NCBI GenBank assembly: GCA_907165275.2
Contig: CAJRBF020000003.1
Coordinates: 62,001-126,000 of the forward strand
Length of the DNA stretch: 64,000 nt
Origin: Zygaena filipendulae
Taxonomy: Eukaryota > Arthropoda > Insecta > Lepidoptera > Zygaenidae
Direction of reading: 5' to 3'
Shown here: in pieces, positions 8,614 to 20,463 of the stretch
How positions within the stretch are numbered: the first letter of the stretch is position 1
How the letters are laid out: the number at the start of each line of letters is the position of its first letter
Notes under the pieces: model-generated
Databases searched by the model: none
Told to the model about the DNA's origin: nothing
Seen by the model: the letters and a program-made list of their open reading frames with translations, nothing else
Made by a program: the position numbers and the translations under genes

Positions 8614-9292
8614 ATATGGGTTCTAAAAAAAATATAAAAAAAAAATATTTTTTATAATTCAGAACATTATTTAAAAGAAAATCTCTGCACAAGATATCTA
8701 AAAATGTTTACATTAAATGGTAATTGGTAAAGCCTTAGCGCGTAGACTAGAGCTACGACATCGTAAATTCTACGCGCTACGAGCAGCTACATCGCGCGTC
8801 GCGTCGTCGCCGGTACCTACCTACTTTTGCACAAACGTTTTACCTATTTAGAACACGGTAAGTAAACAAAACATTTTAGACTCTCTTTCCCTCCATACTT
8901 TACTGGGCTTAGGACCGGCAAAGGAACTGAATAATTTAGAAATTATTTAATTAGAAATGACATTTTTATCCATTAATAATATCCATTAAAGTTCTATGGC
9001 GCTGTTATTAAGTACCTTTGGCGTATTTAAAAAGGTGAACGAACTTATTTACAATCATTAAACGTGATTTACAAATTATTGATTACACATAACACGAAGT
9101 CTTCTAAAAGTTTTTTTTTATTTACACTGATTTTACGTTAACGGTTTATCTGTTCAGTGTCTACCGCGTTGCGCGACGCACACAGAAGCACGACATCGCA
9201 AATTGTCTTTTAATCGCGATAAAACAGTTTCATTCTTCGTAATCACTTCTAAAGCGTTCAGTATCTCTTGTTTTAATGTGTCGTATTCGTCA

Positions 9293-9472
9293 TGCGTACC
9301 ACTTTACGTCACCCCACAAATAAAAGTCCAATTGAGTTAGATCGGGTGAACGTGGTGGCCACGGTATGGGTCCACCTCTTCCTATCCAACGATCACCAAA
9401 CTCCGATGTTAAATGGTCAATGCCAAAGCTTCGCCCAGCATCCCAGGTAGGTATTCGCGCGCGGCTGCGCAC
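9293..9472 (-). pseudogene. Mariner-like transposase fragment, third-Asp block (copy 1)
   Basis: On the - strand the frame reads FGDRWIGRGGPIPWPPRS followed by PDLTQLDFYLWGDVK. That is the conserved end of the catalytic domain in insect mariner transposases. It ends at a stop after VKWYA, shorter than the family norm, so the C-terminus is lost. The upstream part of the gene is deleted between this block and the N-terminal fragment. The same arrangement in copy 2 shows the deletion predates amplification. Confidence 0.75.
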
Positions 9473-9649
9473 GAAAGTAGGTATACAAGGACTGCATCTT
9501 GAACATTAACAGGGAGCCCAGATTGACCTCTACCTGTTGTGTGACGAGGTGTAGCGAATGTTACCCATTCCCTGAGACTAAAAACAACAGTCCTTATGGT
9601 GTAACGAGTTTCACTTGGACGAGTTGAAAACGTCGCACTCCACTCGGCC

Positions 9650-9733
9650 ACACTATTCGCTTCATCTTCGCTATTACTAAATACTCAATAAATCGTAAAT
9701 TTCACTATTGGTTAATCCTGCGAACGACCGAGT
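9650..9733 (-). pseudogene. Mariner-like transposase N-terminal fragment (copy 1)
   Basis: The - frame reads MTRSFAGLTNSEIYDLLSI and then stops. Copy 2 continues for another 25 codons because it keeps about 5 bp that copy 1 has lost. It resembles the helix-turn-helix start of insect mariner-type proteins (DUF4817-like). The family call is made from its partner block. Confidence 0.5.
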
Positions 9734-10150
9734 CATTTTAGCACAGAAACAACGCACGCGCAATAGCCGCGGCTGTGGTAGGCAGACTGGCTGTCGCCTG
9801 GCCGCTGCACTGGCGCTAGCGCCGGCGGGCGGGGGTGGCACATCGCCGCGCCCCCCGGCCCCCGCCGCCCGGCCGCCCCGCCGCATTCGCCCACGTTCCC
9901 ACCGAGGCGGGGTGTATGTAGGTACTATGTACGTAGGTACAAATTGCATCCCATATGATGCGCGCCGCGCGCGCGGTCAACGACCGGTAGCGTAGGCTCG
10001 CCCGCTTGTATAAACAAAATAAATATTTTTTTCGGATTTTCCTTGAAAAAATAATTATTTTTTTTTATATTTTTTTTGACATCAGTATCGTTAGTACAAC
10101 CACCTCTGTGACGGGCGTTGTTGACCAAAACAACAGCCTGTATATTATAA

Positions 10151-10552
10151 CTAGATTCGCCCTGTGCGCGAGCTGCGAGCAGCTCGCGAGGTTTGGTTAT
10201 CCTGTGCCCGGTTGCCCCCCATTGACCTCTATTTGTTCGAGCACCCCCCACCTGACTCTTTTAGTTTCGGAGATAATCGAGTTTGAATTTTGTTCGGCGG
10301 CCATGATTTTTTCCGCCATTTTGAAAAAAAAGTTTCACTATTGAAATTTGCCCAAGGTGTGGATCAAATTTTGTAAGTAACAGTTTTACTTTTGATGGAT
10401 AGTTTCGGCAGGCAGTCAACTCACTACCTGATGAGGAGCAGGAATCGAAGATGTCAAGGTTTTCCCACAATCACAGAAACCTCCTTTCCACATCTTAAAT
10501 ACATTATATCGACCTAGAGATGCTCCTTCTGGGAGAACAATTATGCTTAACT
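10151..10552 (+). repeat. Dispersed repeat X, copy B
   Basis: Starts with the same CTAGATTCGCCCTGTGCG as copy A but is deleted for the AATCGAAAAACTGATTC part. It rejoins the family at GTTGCCCCCCATTGACC and ends at GAGAACAATTATG, after which it diverges. If the mariner-like element is removed, copy A ends in TATATTATAA and copy B follows directly, so A and B are a head-to-tail pair. Confidence 0.65.
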
Positions 10553-11274
10553 TTTTTTCGCCAGCCATTTCGAATCCGTCCGCCATCTTGGAATTATTTA
10601 TATCCCGATAGAAGAAGATAGTGCACCACCAACTGTATAAATTTTTTTCAATACCCACGGCCGATAGTTTCTGAGCCAGGGCCGAAACAATTTCCCCATA
10701 CAAACAAGTAATGTTCGGCGGCCATCTTGAAATATGACGCAATCGAAAAACTGATTCGATATTCGACATCAGCGACCCCAAAAACCCCCGGACGCCGAAC
10801 CTCACCCGGATCGGATCAACTTTTTTTTCGGCCGCCATTTTGAATCCGCCATTTTGAATTTTTACCACGCCAGGCGGTTGCCCCCCATCGACCTCTATGA
10901 CATTTGTTTGAGCACCCCCCATCAGACTCCTATAGTTTCGGAGATAATCGAGTTTGAAGTTTGTTCGGCGGCCATGTTTTTTTCCTCCATTTTGAAAAAA
11001 AATTACACTATTGAAATTTGCCCAAAGTGTGGATGAAATTTAGTTAGAAACGTTTTCACTTTCGATGGATAGTTTAGGCGGGCAGTCGACTCACTACCTG
11101 ATGAGAAGCAGGAATCGAATATGTCGAGGTTTTCCCATAATCACCGCAACGTCCCCTCTACATGTTCCATACATTATATCAACCTAGAGATGCTCCTTCT
11201 GGGAGAACAATTATGTCAATGAGTGAGTGGTAATCGAGCTTTATATATTATAAATAAATAAAAATAAAATAATA
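10553..11274 (+). repeat. Dispersed repeat X, copy C with A-rich tail
   Basis: Copy C is the longest. It has extra upstream sequence (10553-10735) and then the shared AATCGAAAAACTGATTC to GTAATCGAGCTTTATA block. It ends in an A/T-rich tail (ATAAATAAATAAAAATAAAA) at 11249-11274, where the satellite resumes. The tail suggests target-primed insertion. Confidence 0.65.
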
Positions 11275-12891
11275 ATAACAAACTACGTCGCTTTTTTGGT
11301 GTTTTCGAACTGGTTTTCGCTGTTGTTTGTCTATCCGCAACCCCTAAACTTACTCCCGCATATTTATTTATTAATATATTGGTAATTTTTAATATTTCAT
11401 CGACTTAGAAAAATCCGCATAGTACCTAATTGAATTATTAATTCCGTTTTTTAAGTTATTTGGTTGTTTTTTATAAATGTTTCGTTGCTGGTCCGGCGTT
11501 GTTTAACGCTCTTTTCGTTTTCGACACCCTTCCTGGCCGCATCGGCGCAGGAATTATGCAAATTTCTGGGATTTTTGCAAAAATGTTTACTTTTCTTCAA
11601 AATTTAACGCTTTCGGGAGGTTTGGCCGCAAAGTTTTTCCTATAAATACCTAGAGGAACATCCCCCGCGTCGATTGACACCCTCCGCCCTCGATTCCGAC
11701 CGCGGCGAAGCGAAAAAACGCCAAATTTTATGACGTCATCCGCAAATACCTACCCCCTTCGCGCACCCGAGGCTACCTAAGTAAACGCGTGTTTGAAGCG
11801 ACAATCGATATTAATATCAATAAAATAACAAACTACGTCGCTTTTTTGGTGTTTTCGAACTGGTTTTCGCTGTTGTTTGTCTATCCGCAACCCCTAAACT
11901 CACCCCCGCTTATTTATTTATGAATATTTTGGTAATTTTTAATATTTCATCGACTTAAAAAAATCCGCATAGTACCTAATTGAATTATTAATTCCGTTTT
12001 TTAAGTTATTTGGTTGTTTTTTATAAGTGTTTCGGTGCTGGTCCGACGTTGTTTAACGCTCTTTTCGTTTTTTACACCCTTCCTGGCCGCATAGGCGCAG
12101 GAATTATCCAAATTTCTGGGATTTTTGCAAAATTTTTTACTTTTCTTCAAAATTTAACGCTTTCGGAAGGTTTGACCGCAAAGTTTTTCCTATAAAATAC
12201 CTAGAGGAACATCCCCCGCGTCGATTGACAACCTCCGCGCTCGATTCCGACCGCGGAGAAGCGAAAAAACGACAAATTTTATTACGTCATCCGCAAATAC
12301 CTACCCCCTCCGCGCACCCGAGGCTACCTAAGTAAACGCGTGTTTGAAGCGACAATCTATATTAATTTCAATAAAATAACAAACTACGTCGCTTTTTTGG
12401 TGTTTTCGAACTGGTTTTCGCTGTTGTTTGTCTATCCGCAACCCCTAAACTCACCACCGCTTATTTATTTATTAATATTTTGGTAATTTTTAATATTTCA
12501 TCGACTTAGAAAAATCCGCATAGTACCTAATTGAATTATTAATTCCGTTTTTTAAGTTATTTGGTTGTTTTTTAAAAGTGTTTCGTTGCTGGTCCAGCGT
12601 TGTTTAACGCTCTTTTCGTTTTCGACACCCATCCTGACCGCATCGGCGCAGGAATTATCCAAATTTCTGGGATTTTTGCAAAAATGTTTACTTTTCTTCA
12701 AAATTTAACGCTTTCGGGAGGTTTGGCCGCAAAGTTTTTCCTATAAAATACCTTGAGGAACATCCCCCGCGTCGATTGACACCCTCCGCGCTCGATTCCG
12801 ACCGCGGAGAAGCGAAAAAACGCCAAATTTTATTACGTCATCCGCAAATACCTACCCCCTTCGCGCACCCGAGGCTACCCAAGTAAACGCG
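11275..12891 (+). repeat. 546-bp satellite, + orientation, about 3 monomers
   Basis: Monomers recur at 546-550 bp. For example, the segment beginning TTTGGTTGTTTTTTA recurs near 11459, 12009 and 12558. The copies are more diverged from one another than those in the main array. The block ends at 12891 against reverse-oriented satellite. Confidence 0.95.
12832..12891. other. Satellite orientation switch: loop of an inverted repeat
   Basis: The left arm ends CGCCAAATTTT at 12831 and the right arm begins AAAATTTGACG at 12892. The satellite on either side is reverse-complementary outward for about 170 bp on the right before a LINE insertion interrupts it. The 60-bp loop is the part of the monomer present only on the left side. 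Confidence 0.9.
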
Positions 12892-13063
12892 AAAATTTGA
12901 CGTTTTTTCGCTTCTCCGCGGTCGGAATCGAGCGCGAAGGGTGCCAATCGACGCGGGGGATGTTTCTCTAGGTATTTTATAGGAAAAACTTTGCGGCTAA
13001 ACCTCCCGAAAGCGATAAATTTTGAAGAAAAGTAAACATTTTTGCAAAAATCCCAGAAATTTG

Positions 13064-13148
13064 CATGATTCATTTTAAATTTGATGCATGTATTACTTTT
13101 AAGAAATTTTGTGATGCCAAATAAAGTTATGTCTATGTCTATGTCTAA
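13064..13148 (+). mobile_element. Truncated LINE 3' end inside a satellite monomer
   Basis: About 85 non-satellite bases end in GATGCCAAATAAAGTTATG and a (TCTATG)n tail. About 180 bp of the host monomer (the part from CCTGCGCCGATGCGG to ACGGAATT) is missing at the same place. This is a 5'-truncated non-LTR insertion with a target deletion, or an insertion followed by loss. Confidence 0.65.
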
Positions 13149-16100
13149 TAATTCAATTTCTATGCGGATTTTCTAAGTCGATGAAATATAAAAAATTACC
13201 AAAATATTAATAAATAAATATGCGGGGGTGAGTTTAGGGGTTGCGGATAGACAAATAACAGCGAAAACCAGTTCGCCGCGGTCGGAATCGAGCGCGGAGG
13301 GTGTCAATCGACGCGGGGGATGTTCCTCTAGGTATTTTATAGGAAAAACTTTGCGGCCAAACCTCCTGAAAGCGTTAAATTTTGAAGAAAAATAAAAAAA
13401 TTTGCAAAAATCCCAGAAATTTGGATAATTCCTGCGCCGATGCGGCCAGGAAGGGTGTCGAAACCGAAAAGAGCGTTAAACAACGCCGGACCAGCAACGA
13501 AACACTTATAAAAAACAACCAAATAACTTAAAAAACGGAATTAATAATTCAATTAGGTACTATGCGGATTTTTCTAAGTCGATGAAATATTAAAAATTAC
13601 CAAAATATTAATAAATAAATATGCGGGGGTGAGTTTAGGGGTTGCGGATAGACAAACAACAGCGAAATCCAGTTCGAAAACACCAAAAAAGCGACGTAGT
13701 TTGTTATTTTATTGATATTAATATCGATTGTCGCTTCAAACACGCGTTTACTTAGGTAGCCTCGGGTGCGCGGAGGGGGTAGGTATTTGCGGGTGACGTA
13801 ATAAAATTTGACGTTTTTTCGCTTCTCCGCGGTCGGAATCGAGCGCGGAGGGTGTCAATCGACGCGGGGGATGTTCCTCTAGGTATTTTATAGGAAAAAC
13901 TTTGCGGCCAAACCTTCTGAAAGCGTGAAATTTTGAAGAAAAGTAAACATTTTTGCAAAAATCCCAGAAATTTGGATAATTCCTGCGCCGATGCGGCCAG
14001 GAAATGTGTCGAAAACGAAAAGTGCGTTAAACAACGCCGGACCAGCAACGAAACACTTATAAAAAACAACCTAATAACTTAAAAAACGGAATTAATAATT
14101 CAATTACTATGCGGATTTTTCTAAGTCGATGAAATATTAAAAATTACCAAAATATTAATAAATAAATATGCGGGGGTGAGTTTAGGGGTTGCGGATAGTT
14201 AAACAACAGCGAAAACCAGTTCAAAAACACCAAAAAAGCGACGTAGTTTGTTATTTTATTGATATTAATATCGATTGTCGCTTCAAACACGCGTTTACTT
14301 AGGTAGCCTCGGGTGCGCGGAGGGGGTAGGTATTTGCGGATGACGTAATAAAATTTGGCGTTTTTTTGCTTCACCGCGGTCGGAATCGAGCGCGAAGGGT
14401 GTCAATCGATGCGGGGGATGTTCCTCTAGGTATTTTATAGGAAAAACTTTGCAGCCAAACCTCCCGAAAGTGTAAAATTTTGAAGAAAAGTAAACATTTT
14501 TGCAAAAATCCCAGAAATTTGGATGATTCCTGCGCCGATGCGGCCAGGAAGGGTGTCGAAAACGAAAAGAGCGTTAAACAACGCCGGACCAGCAACGAAA
14601 CACTTATAAAAAACAACCAAATAACTTAAAAAACGGAATTAATAATTCAATCACTATGCGGGTTTTTCCAAGTCGATGAAATATTAAAAATTACCAAAAT
14701 ATTAATATATAAATATGCGGGGGTGAGTTTAGGGGTTGCGGATAGACAAACAACAGCGAAAACCAGTTCGAAAACACCAAAAAAGCGACGTAGTTTGTTA
14801 TTTTATTGATATTAATCTCGATTGTCGCTTCAAACACGCGTTTACTTAGGTAGACTCGGGTGCGCGGAGAGGGTAGGTATTTGCGGATGACGTAATAAAA
14901 TTTGGCGTTTTTCGCTTCGCCGCGGTCGGAATCGAGCGCGGAGGGTGTCAATCGACGCGGGGGATGTTCCTCTAGGTATTTTATAGGAAAAACTTTGCGG
15001 CCAAACCTCCCTAAAGCGTAAAATTTTGAAGAAAAGTAAAAATTTTTGCAAAAATCCCAGAAATTTGGATGATTCCTGCGCCGATGCGGCCAGGAAGGGT
15101 GTCGAAAACGAAAAGAGCGTTAAACAACGCCGGACCAGCAACGAAACACTTATAAAAAACAACCAAATAACTTAAAAAACGGAATTAATAATTCAATCAC
15201 TATGCGGGTTTTTCCAAGTCGATGAAATATTAAAAATTACCAAAATATTAATATATAAATATGCGGGGGTGAGTTTAGGGGTTGCGGATAGACAAACAAC
15301 AGCGAAAACCAGTTCGAAAACACCAAAAAAGCGACGTAGTTTGTTATTTTATTGATATTAATCTCGATTGTCGCTTCAAACACGCGTTTACTTAGGTAGA
15401 CTCGGGTGCGCGGAGAGGGTAGGTATTTGCGGATGACGTAATAAAATTTGGCGTTTTTCGCTTCGCCGCGGTCGGAATCGAGCGCGGAGGGTGTCAATCG
15501 ACGCGGGGGATGTTCCTCTAGGTATTTTATAGGAAAAACTTTGCGGCCAAACCTCCCTAAAGCGTAAAATTTTGAAGAAAAGTAAAAATTTTTGCAAAAA
15601 TCCCAGAAATTTGGATAATTCCTGCGCCGATGCGGCCAGGAAGGGTGTCGAAAACGAAAAGAGCGTTAAACAACGCCGGACCAGCAACGAAACACTTATA
15701 AAAAACAACCAAATAACTTAAAAAACGGAATTAATAATTCAATTACTATGCGGGTTTTTCCAAGTCGATGAAATATTAAAAATTTCCAAAATATTAATAA
15801 ATAAATATGCGGGGTGAGTTTAGGGGTTGCGGATAGACAAACAACAGCGAAAACCAGTTCGGAAACACCAAAAAAGCGACGTAGTTTGTTATTTTATTGA
15901 TATTAATATCGATTGTCGCTTCAAACACGCGTTTACTTAGGTAGCCTCGGGTGCGCGGAGGGGGTAGGTATTTGCGGATGACGTAATTAAATTTGACGTT
16001 TTTTCGCTTCTCCGCGGTCGGAATCGAGCGCGGAGGGTGTCAATCGATGCGGGGGATGTTCCTCTAGGTATTTTATAGGAAAAACTTTGCGGCCAAACCT

Positions 16101-18431
16101 CCCGAAAGCGTTAAATTTTGAAGAAAAGTATAAATTTTTGCAAAAATCCCAGAAATTTGGATAATTCCTGCGCCGATGCGGCCAGGAAGGGTGTCGAAAA
16201 CGAAAAGAGCGTCAAACAACGCCGGACCAGCAACGAAACACTTATAAAAAACAACCAAATAACTTAAAAAACGGAATTAATAATTGAATTAGGCACTATG
16301 CGGATTTTTCTAAGACGATGAAATATTAAAAATTACCAAAATATTAATAAATAAATATGCGGGGGTGAGTTTAGGGGTTGCGGATAGACAAACAACAGCG
16401 AAAACCAGTTCTAAAACACCAAAAAAGCGACGTAGTTTGTTATATTATTGATATTAATATCGATTGTCGCTTCGAACACGCGTTTACTTAGGTAGCCTCG
16501 GGTGCGCGGAGGGGGTAGGTATTTGCGGATGACGTAATAAAATTAGGCGTTTTTTCGCTTCGCCGCGGTCGGAATCGAGTGCGGAGGGTGTCAATCGACG
16601 CGGGGGATGTTCCTCTAGGTATTTTATAGGAAAAACTTTGCGGCCAAACCTCCAGAAAGCGTGAAATTTTGAAGAAAAGTAAACATTTTTGCAAAAATCC
16701 CAGAAATTTGGATAATTCCTGCGCCGATGCGGCCAGGAAAGGTGTCGAAAACGAAAAGAGCGTTAAACAACGCCGGACCAGCAACGAAACACTTATAAAA
16801 AACAACCAAATAACTTAAAAAACGGAATTAATAATTCCATCACTATGCGGATTTTCTAAGTCGATGAAATATTAAAAATTTCCAAAATATTAATAAATAA
16901 ATATGCGGGGTGAGTTTAGGGGTTGCGGATAGACAAACAACAGCGAAAACCAGTTCGAAAACACCAAAAAAGCGACGTAGTTTGTTATTTTATTGATATT
17001 AATATCGATTGTCGCTTCAAACACGCGTTTACTTAGGTAGCCTCGGGTGCGCGGAAGGGGTAGGTATTTGCGGATGACGTAATTAAATTTGACGTTTTTT
17101 CGCTTCTCCGCGGTCGGAATCGAGCGCGGAGGGTGTCAATCGATGCGGGGGATGTTCCTCTAGGTATTTTATAGGAAAAACTTTGCGGCCAAACCTCCCG
17201 AAAGCGTTAAATTTTGAAGAAAAGTATAAATTTTTGCAAAAATCCCAGAAATTTGGATAATTCCTGCGCCGATGCGGCCAGGAAGGGTGTCGAAAACGAA
17301 AAGAGCGTCAAACAACGCCGGACCAGCAACGAAACACTTATAAAAAACAACCAAATAACTTAAAAAACGGAATTAATAATTGAATTAGGCACTATGCGGA
17401 TTTTTCTAAGACGATGAAATATTAAAAATTACCAAAATATTAATAAATAAATATGCGAGGGTGAGTTTAGGGGTTGCGGATAGACAAACAACAGCGAAAA
17501 CCAGTTCTAAAACACCAAAAAAGCAACGTAGTTTGTTATATTATTGATATTTAGTTAGTTTACTTAGGTAGCCTCGGGTGCGCGGAGGGGGTAGGTATTT
17601 GCGGATGACGTAATAAAATTAGGCGTTTTTTCGCTTCGCCGCGGTCGGAATCGAGTGCGGAGGGTGTCAATCGACGCGGGGGATGTTCCTCTAGGTATTT
17701 TATAGGAAAAACTTTGCGGCCAAACCTCCAGAAAGCGTGAAATTTTGAAGAAAAGTAAACATTTTTGCAAAAATCCCAGAAATTTGGATAATTCCTGCGC
17801 CGATGCGGCCAGGAAGGGTGTCGAAAACGAAAAGAGCGTTAAACAACGCCGGACCAGCAACGAAACACTTATAAAAAACAACCAAATAACTTAAAAAACG
17901 GAATTGATAATTCAATCACTATGCGGATTTTCTAAGTCGATGAAATATTAAAAATTACCAAAATATTAATAAATAAATATGCGGGGGTGAGTTTAGAGGT
18001 TGCGGATAGACAAACAACAGCGAAAACCAGTCCGAAAACACCAAAAAAGCGACGTAGTTTGTTATTTTATTGATATTAATATCGATTGTCGCTTCAAACA
18101 CGCGTTTACTTAGGTAGCCTCGGGTGCGCGAAGGGGGTAGGTATTTGCGGATGACGTAATAACATTAGGCGTTTTTTCGCTTCGCCGCGGTCGGAATCGA
18201 GTGCGGAGGGTGTCAATCGACGCGGGGGATGTTCCTCTAGGTATTTTATAGGAAAAACTTTGCGGCCAAACCTCCAGAAAGCGTAAAATTTTGAAGAAAA
18301 GTAAACATTTTTGCAAAAATCCCAGAAATTTGGATAATTCCTGCGCCGATGCGGCCAGGAAGGGTGTCGAAAACGAAAAGAGCGTTAAACAACGCCGGAC
18401 CAGCAACGAAACACTTATAAAAAACAACCAA

Positions 18432-20463
18432 ATAACTTAAAAAACGGAATTAATAATTCCATCACTATGCGGATTTTTTAAGTCGATGAAATATTAAAAA
18501 TTACCAAAATATTAATAAATAAATATGCGGGGGTGAGTTTAGGGGTTGCGGATAGACAAACAACAGCGAAAACCAGTTCGAAAACACCAAAAAAGCGACG
18601 TAGTTTGTTATTTTATTGATATTAATATCGATTGTCGCTTCAAACACGCGTTTACTTAGGTAGCCTCGGGTGCGCGAAGGGGGTAGGTATTTACGGATGA
18701 CGTCATAAAATTTGGCGTTTTTTCGCTTCGCCGCGGTCGGAATCGAGGGCGGAGGGTGTCAATCGACGCGGGGGATGTTCCTCTAGGTATTTTATAGGAA
18801 AAACTTTGCGGCCAAACCTCCCGAAAGCGTAAAATTTTGAAGAAAAGTAAACATTTTGCAAAAATCCCAGAAATTTGGATAATTCCTGCGCCGATGCGGC
18901 CAGGAAAGGTGTCGAAAACGAAAAGAGCGTTGAACAACGCCGGACCAGCAACGAAACACTTATAAAAAACAACCAAATAACTTAAAAAACGGAATTAATA
19001 ATTCAATTACTATGCGGATTTTCTAAGTCGATGAAATATTAAAAATTACCAAAATATTAATAAATAAATATGCGAGGGTGAGTTTAGGGGTTGCGGATAG
19101 ACAAATAACAGCGAAAACCAGTTCGCCGCGGTCGGAATCGAGCGCGGAGGGTGTCAATCGACGCGGGGGATGTTCCTCTAGGTATTTTATAGGAAAAACT
19201 TTGCGGCCAAACCTCCCGAAAGCGTAAAATTTTGAAGAAAAGTAAAAATTTTTGCAAAAATCCCAGAAATTTGGATAATTCCTGCGCCGATGCGGCCAGG
19301 AAGGGTGTCGAAAACGAAAAGAGCGTTAAACAACGCCGGACCAGCAACGAAACACTTATAAAAAACAACCAAATAATTTAAACAACGGAATTAATAATTC
19401 AATTACTATGCGGATTTTTCTAAGTCGATGAAATATTAAAAATTACCAAAATATTAATAAATAAATATGCGGGGGTGAGTTTAGGGGTTGCGGATAGACA
19501 AACAACAGCGAAAACCAGTTCGAAAACACCAAAAAAACCAAGTAATTTGTTATTTTATTGATATTAATATCGATTGTCGCTTCAAACACGCGTTTACTTA
19601 GGTAGCCTCGGGTGCGCGAAGGGGGTAGGTATTTGCGGATGACGTCATAAAATTTGGCGTTTTTTCGCTTCGCCGCGGTCGGAATCGAGGGCGGAGGGTG
19701 TCAATCGACGCGGGGGATGTTCCTCTAGGTATTTTATAAGAAAAACTTTGCGGCCAAACCTCCCGAAAGCGTTAAATTTTGAAGAAAAGTAAACATTTTG
19801 CAAAAATCCCAGAAATTTGGATAATTCCTGCGCCGATGCGGCCAGGAAAGGTGTCGAAAACGAAAAGAGCGTTGAACAACGCCGGACCAGCAACGAAACA
19901 CTTATAAAAAACAACCAAATAACTTAAAAAACGGAATTAATAATTCAATTACTATGCGGATTTTCTAAGTCGATGAAATATTAAAAATTACCAAAATATT
20001 AATAAATAAATATGCGGGGTGAGTTTAGGGGTTGCGGATAGACAAACAACAGCGAAAACCAGTTCGAAAACACCAAAAAAGCGACGTAGTTTGTTATTTT
20101 ATTGATATTAATATCGATTGTCGCTTCAAACACGCGTTTACTTAGGTAGCCTCGGGTGCGCGGAGGGGGTAGGTATTTGCGGATGACGTAATAAAATTTG
20201 GCGTTTTTTCGCTTCGCCGCGGTCGGAATCGAGGGCGGAGGGTGTCAATCGACGCGGGGGATGTTCCTCTAGGTATTTTATAGGAAAAACTTTTCGGCCA
20301 TACCTCCCGAAAGCGTTAAATTTTGAAGAAAAGTAAACATTTTTGCAAAAATCCCAGAAATTTGGATAATTCCTGCGCCGATGCGGCCAGGAAAGGTGTC
20401 GAAAACGAAAAGAGCGTTAAACAACGCCGGACCAGCAACGAAACACTTATAAAAAACAACCAA
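18432..20463 (-). repeat. Higher-order core e-S-a-b, instance 1
   Basis: Four monomers with anchors 18976, 19372, 19918 and 20463 (about 545, 396, 546 and 545 bp). Type e has a one-base shortened T-tract and TGACGTCA. S lacks 150 bp. Type a has AAACCAAGTAATTTG. Type b has CTTTTCGGCCATACC. It is followed by types c and d. Confidence 0.85.

Larger units (their letters stand above)
8503..10140 (-). mobile_element. Mariner-like non-autonomous element, copy 1 (1638 bp)
   Basis: Flanked by TA dinucleotides (8501-8502 and 10141-10142), as expected for Tc1/mariner insertion. Terminal inverted repeats start CAGGCTGTTGTTTTGGTCA at both ends, with about 25 bp clear. Inside on the - strand are fragments of a transposase (9293-9472 and about 9650-9730) and a very GC-rich stretch at 9790-9900. 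A nearly identical element lies inverted at 55822-57411. Copy 1 carries an extra insertion at about 8534-8613. It sits exactly between two X repeats, so it landed there after X had been duplicated. Confidence 0.8.

Noticed and set aside
9708..9995. GC-rich open frames in the mariner-like elements (9677-9995, 55966-56253), rich in Ala, Arg and Pro
   Set aside because: Both strands are open simply because of base composition. The meaningful coding piece is only the short MARSFTGLTNSEI block and the third-Asp block.
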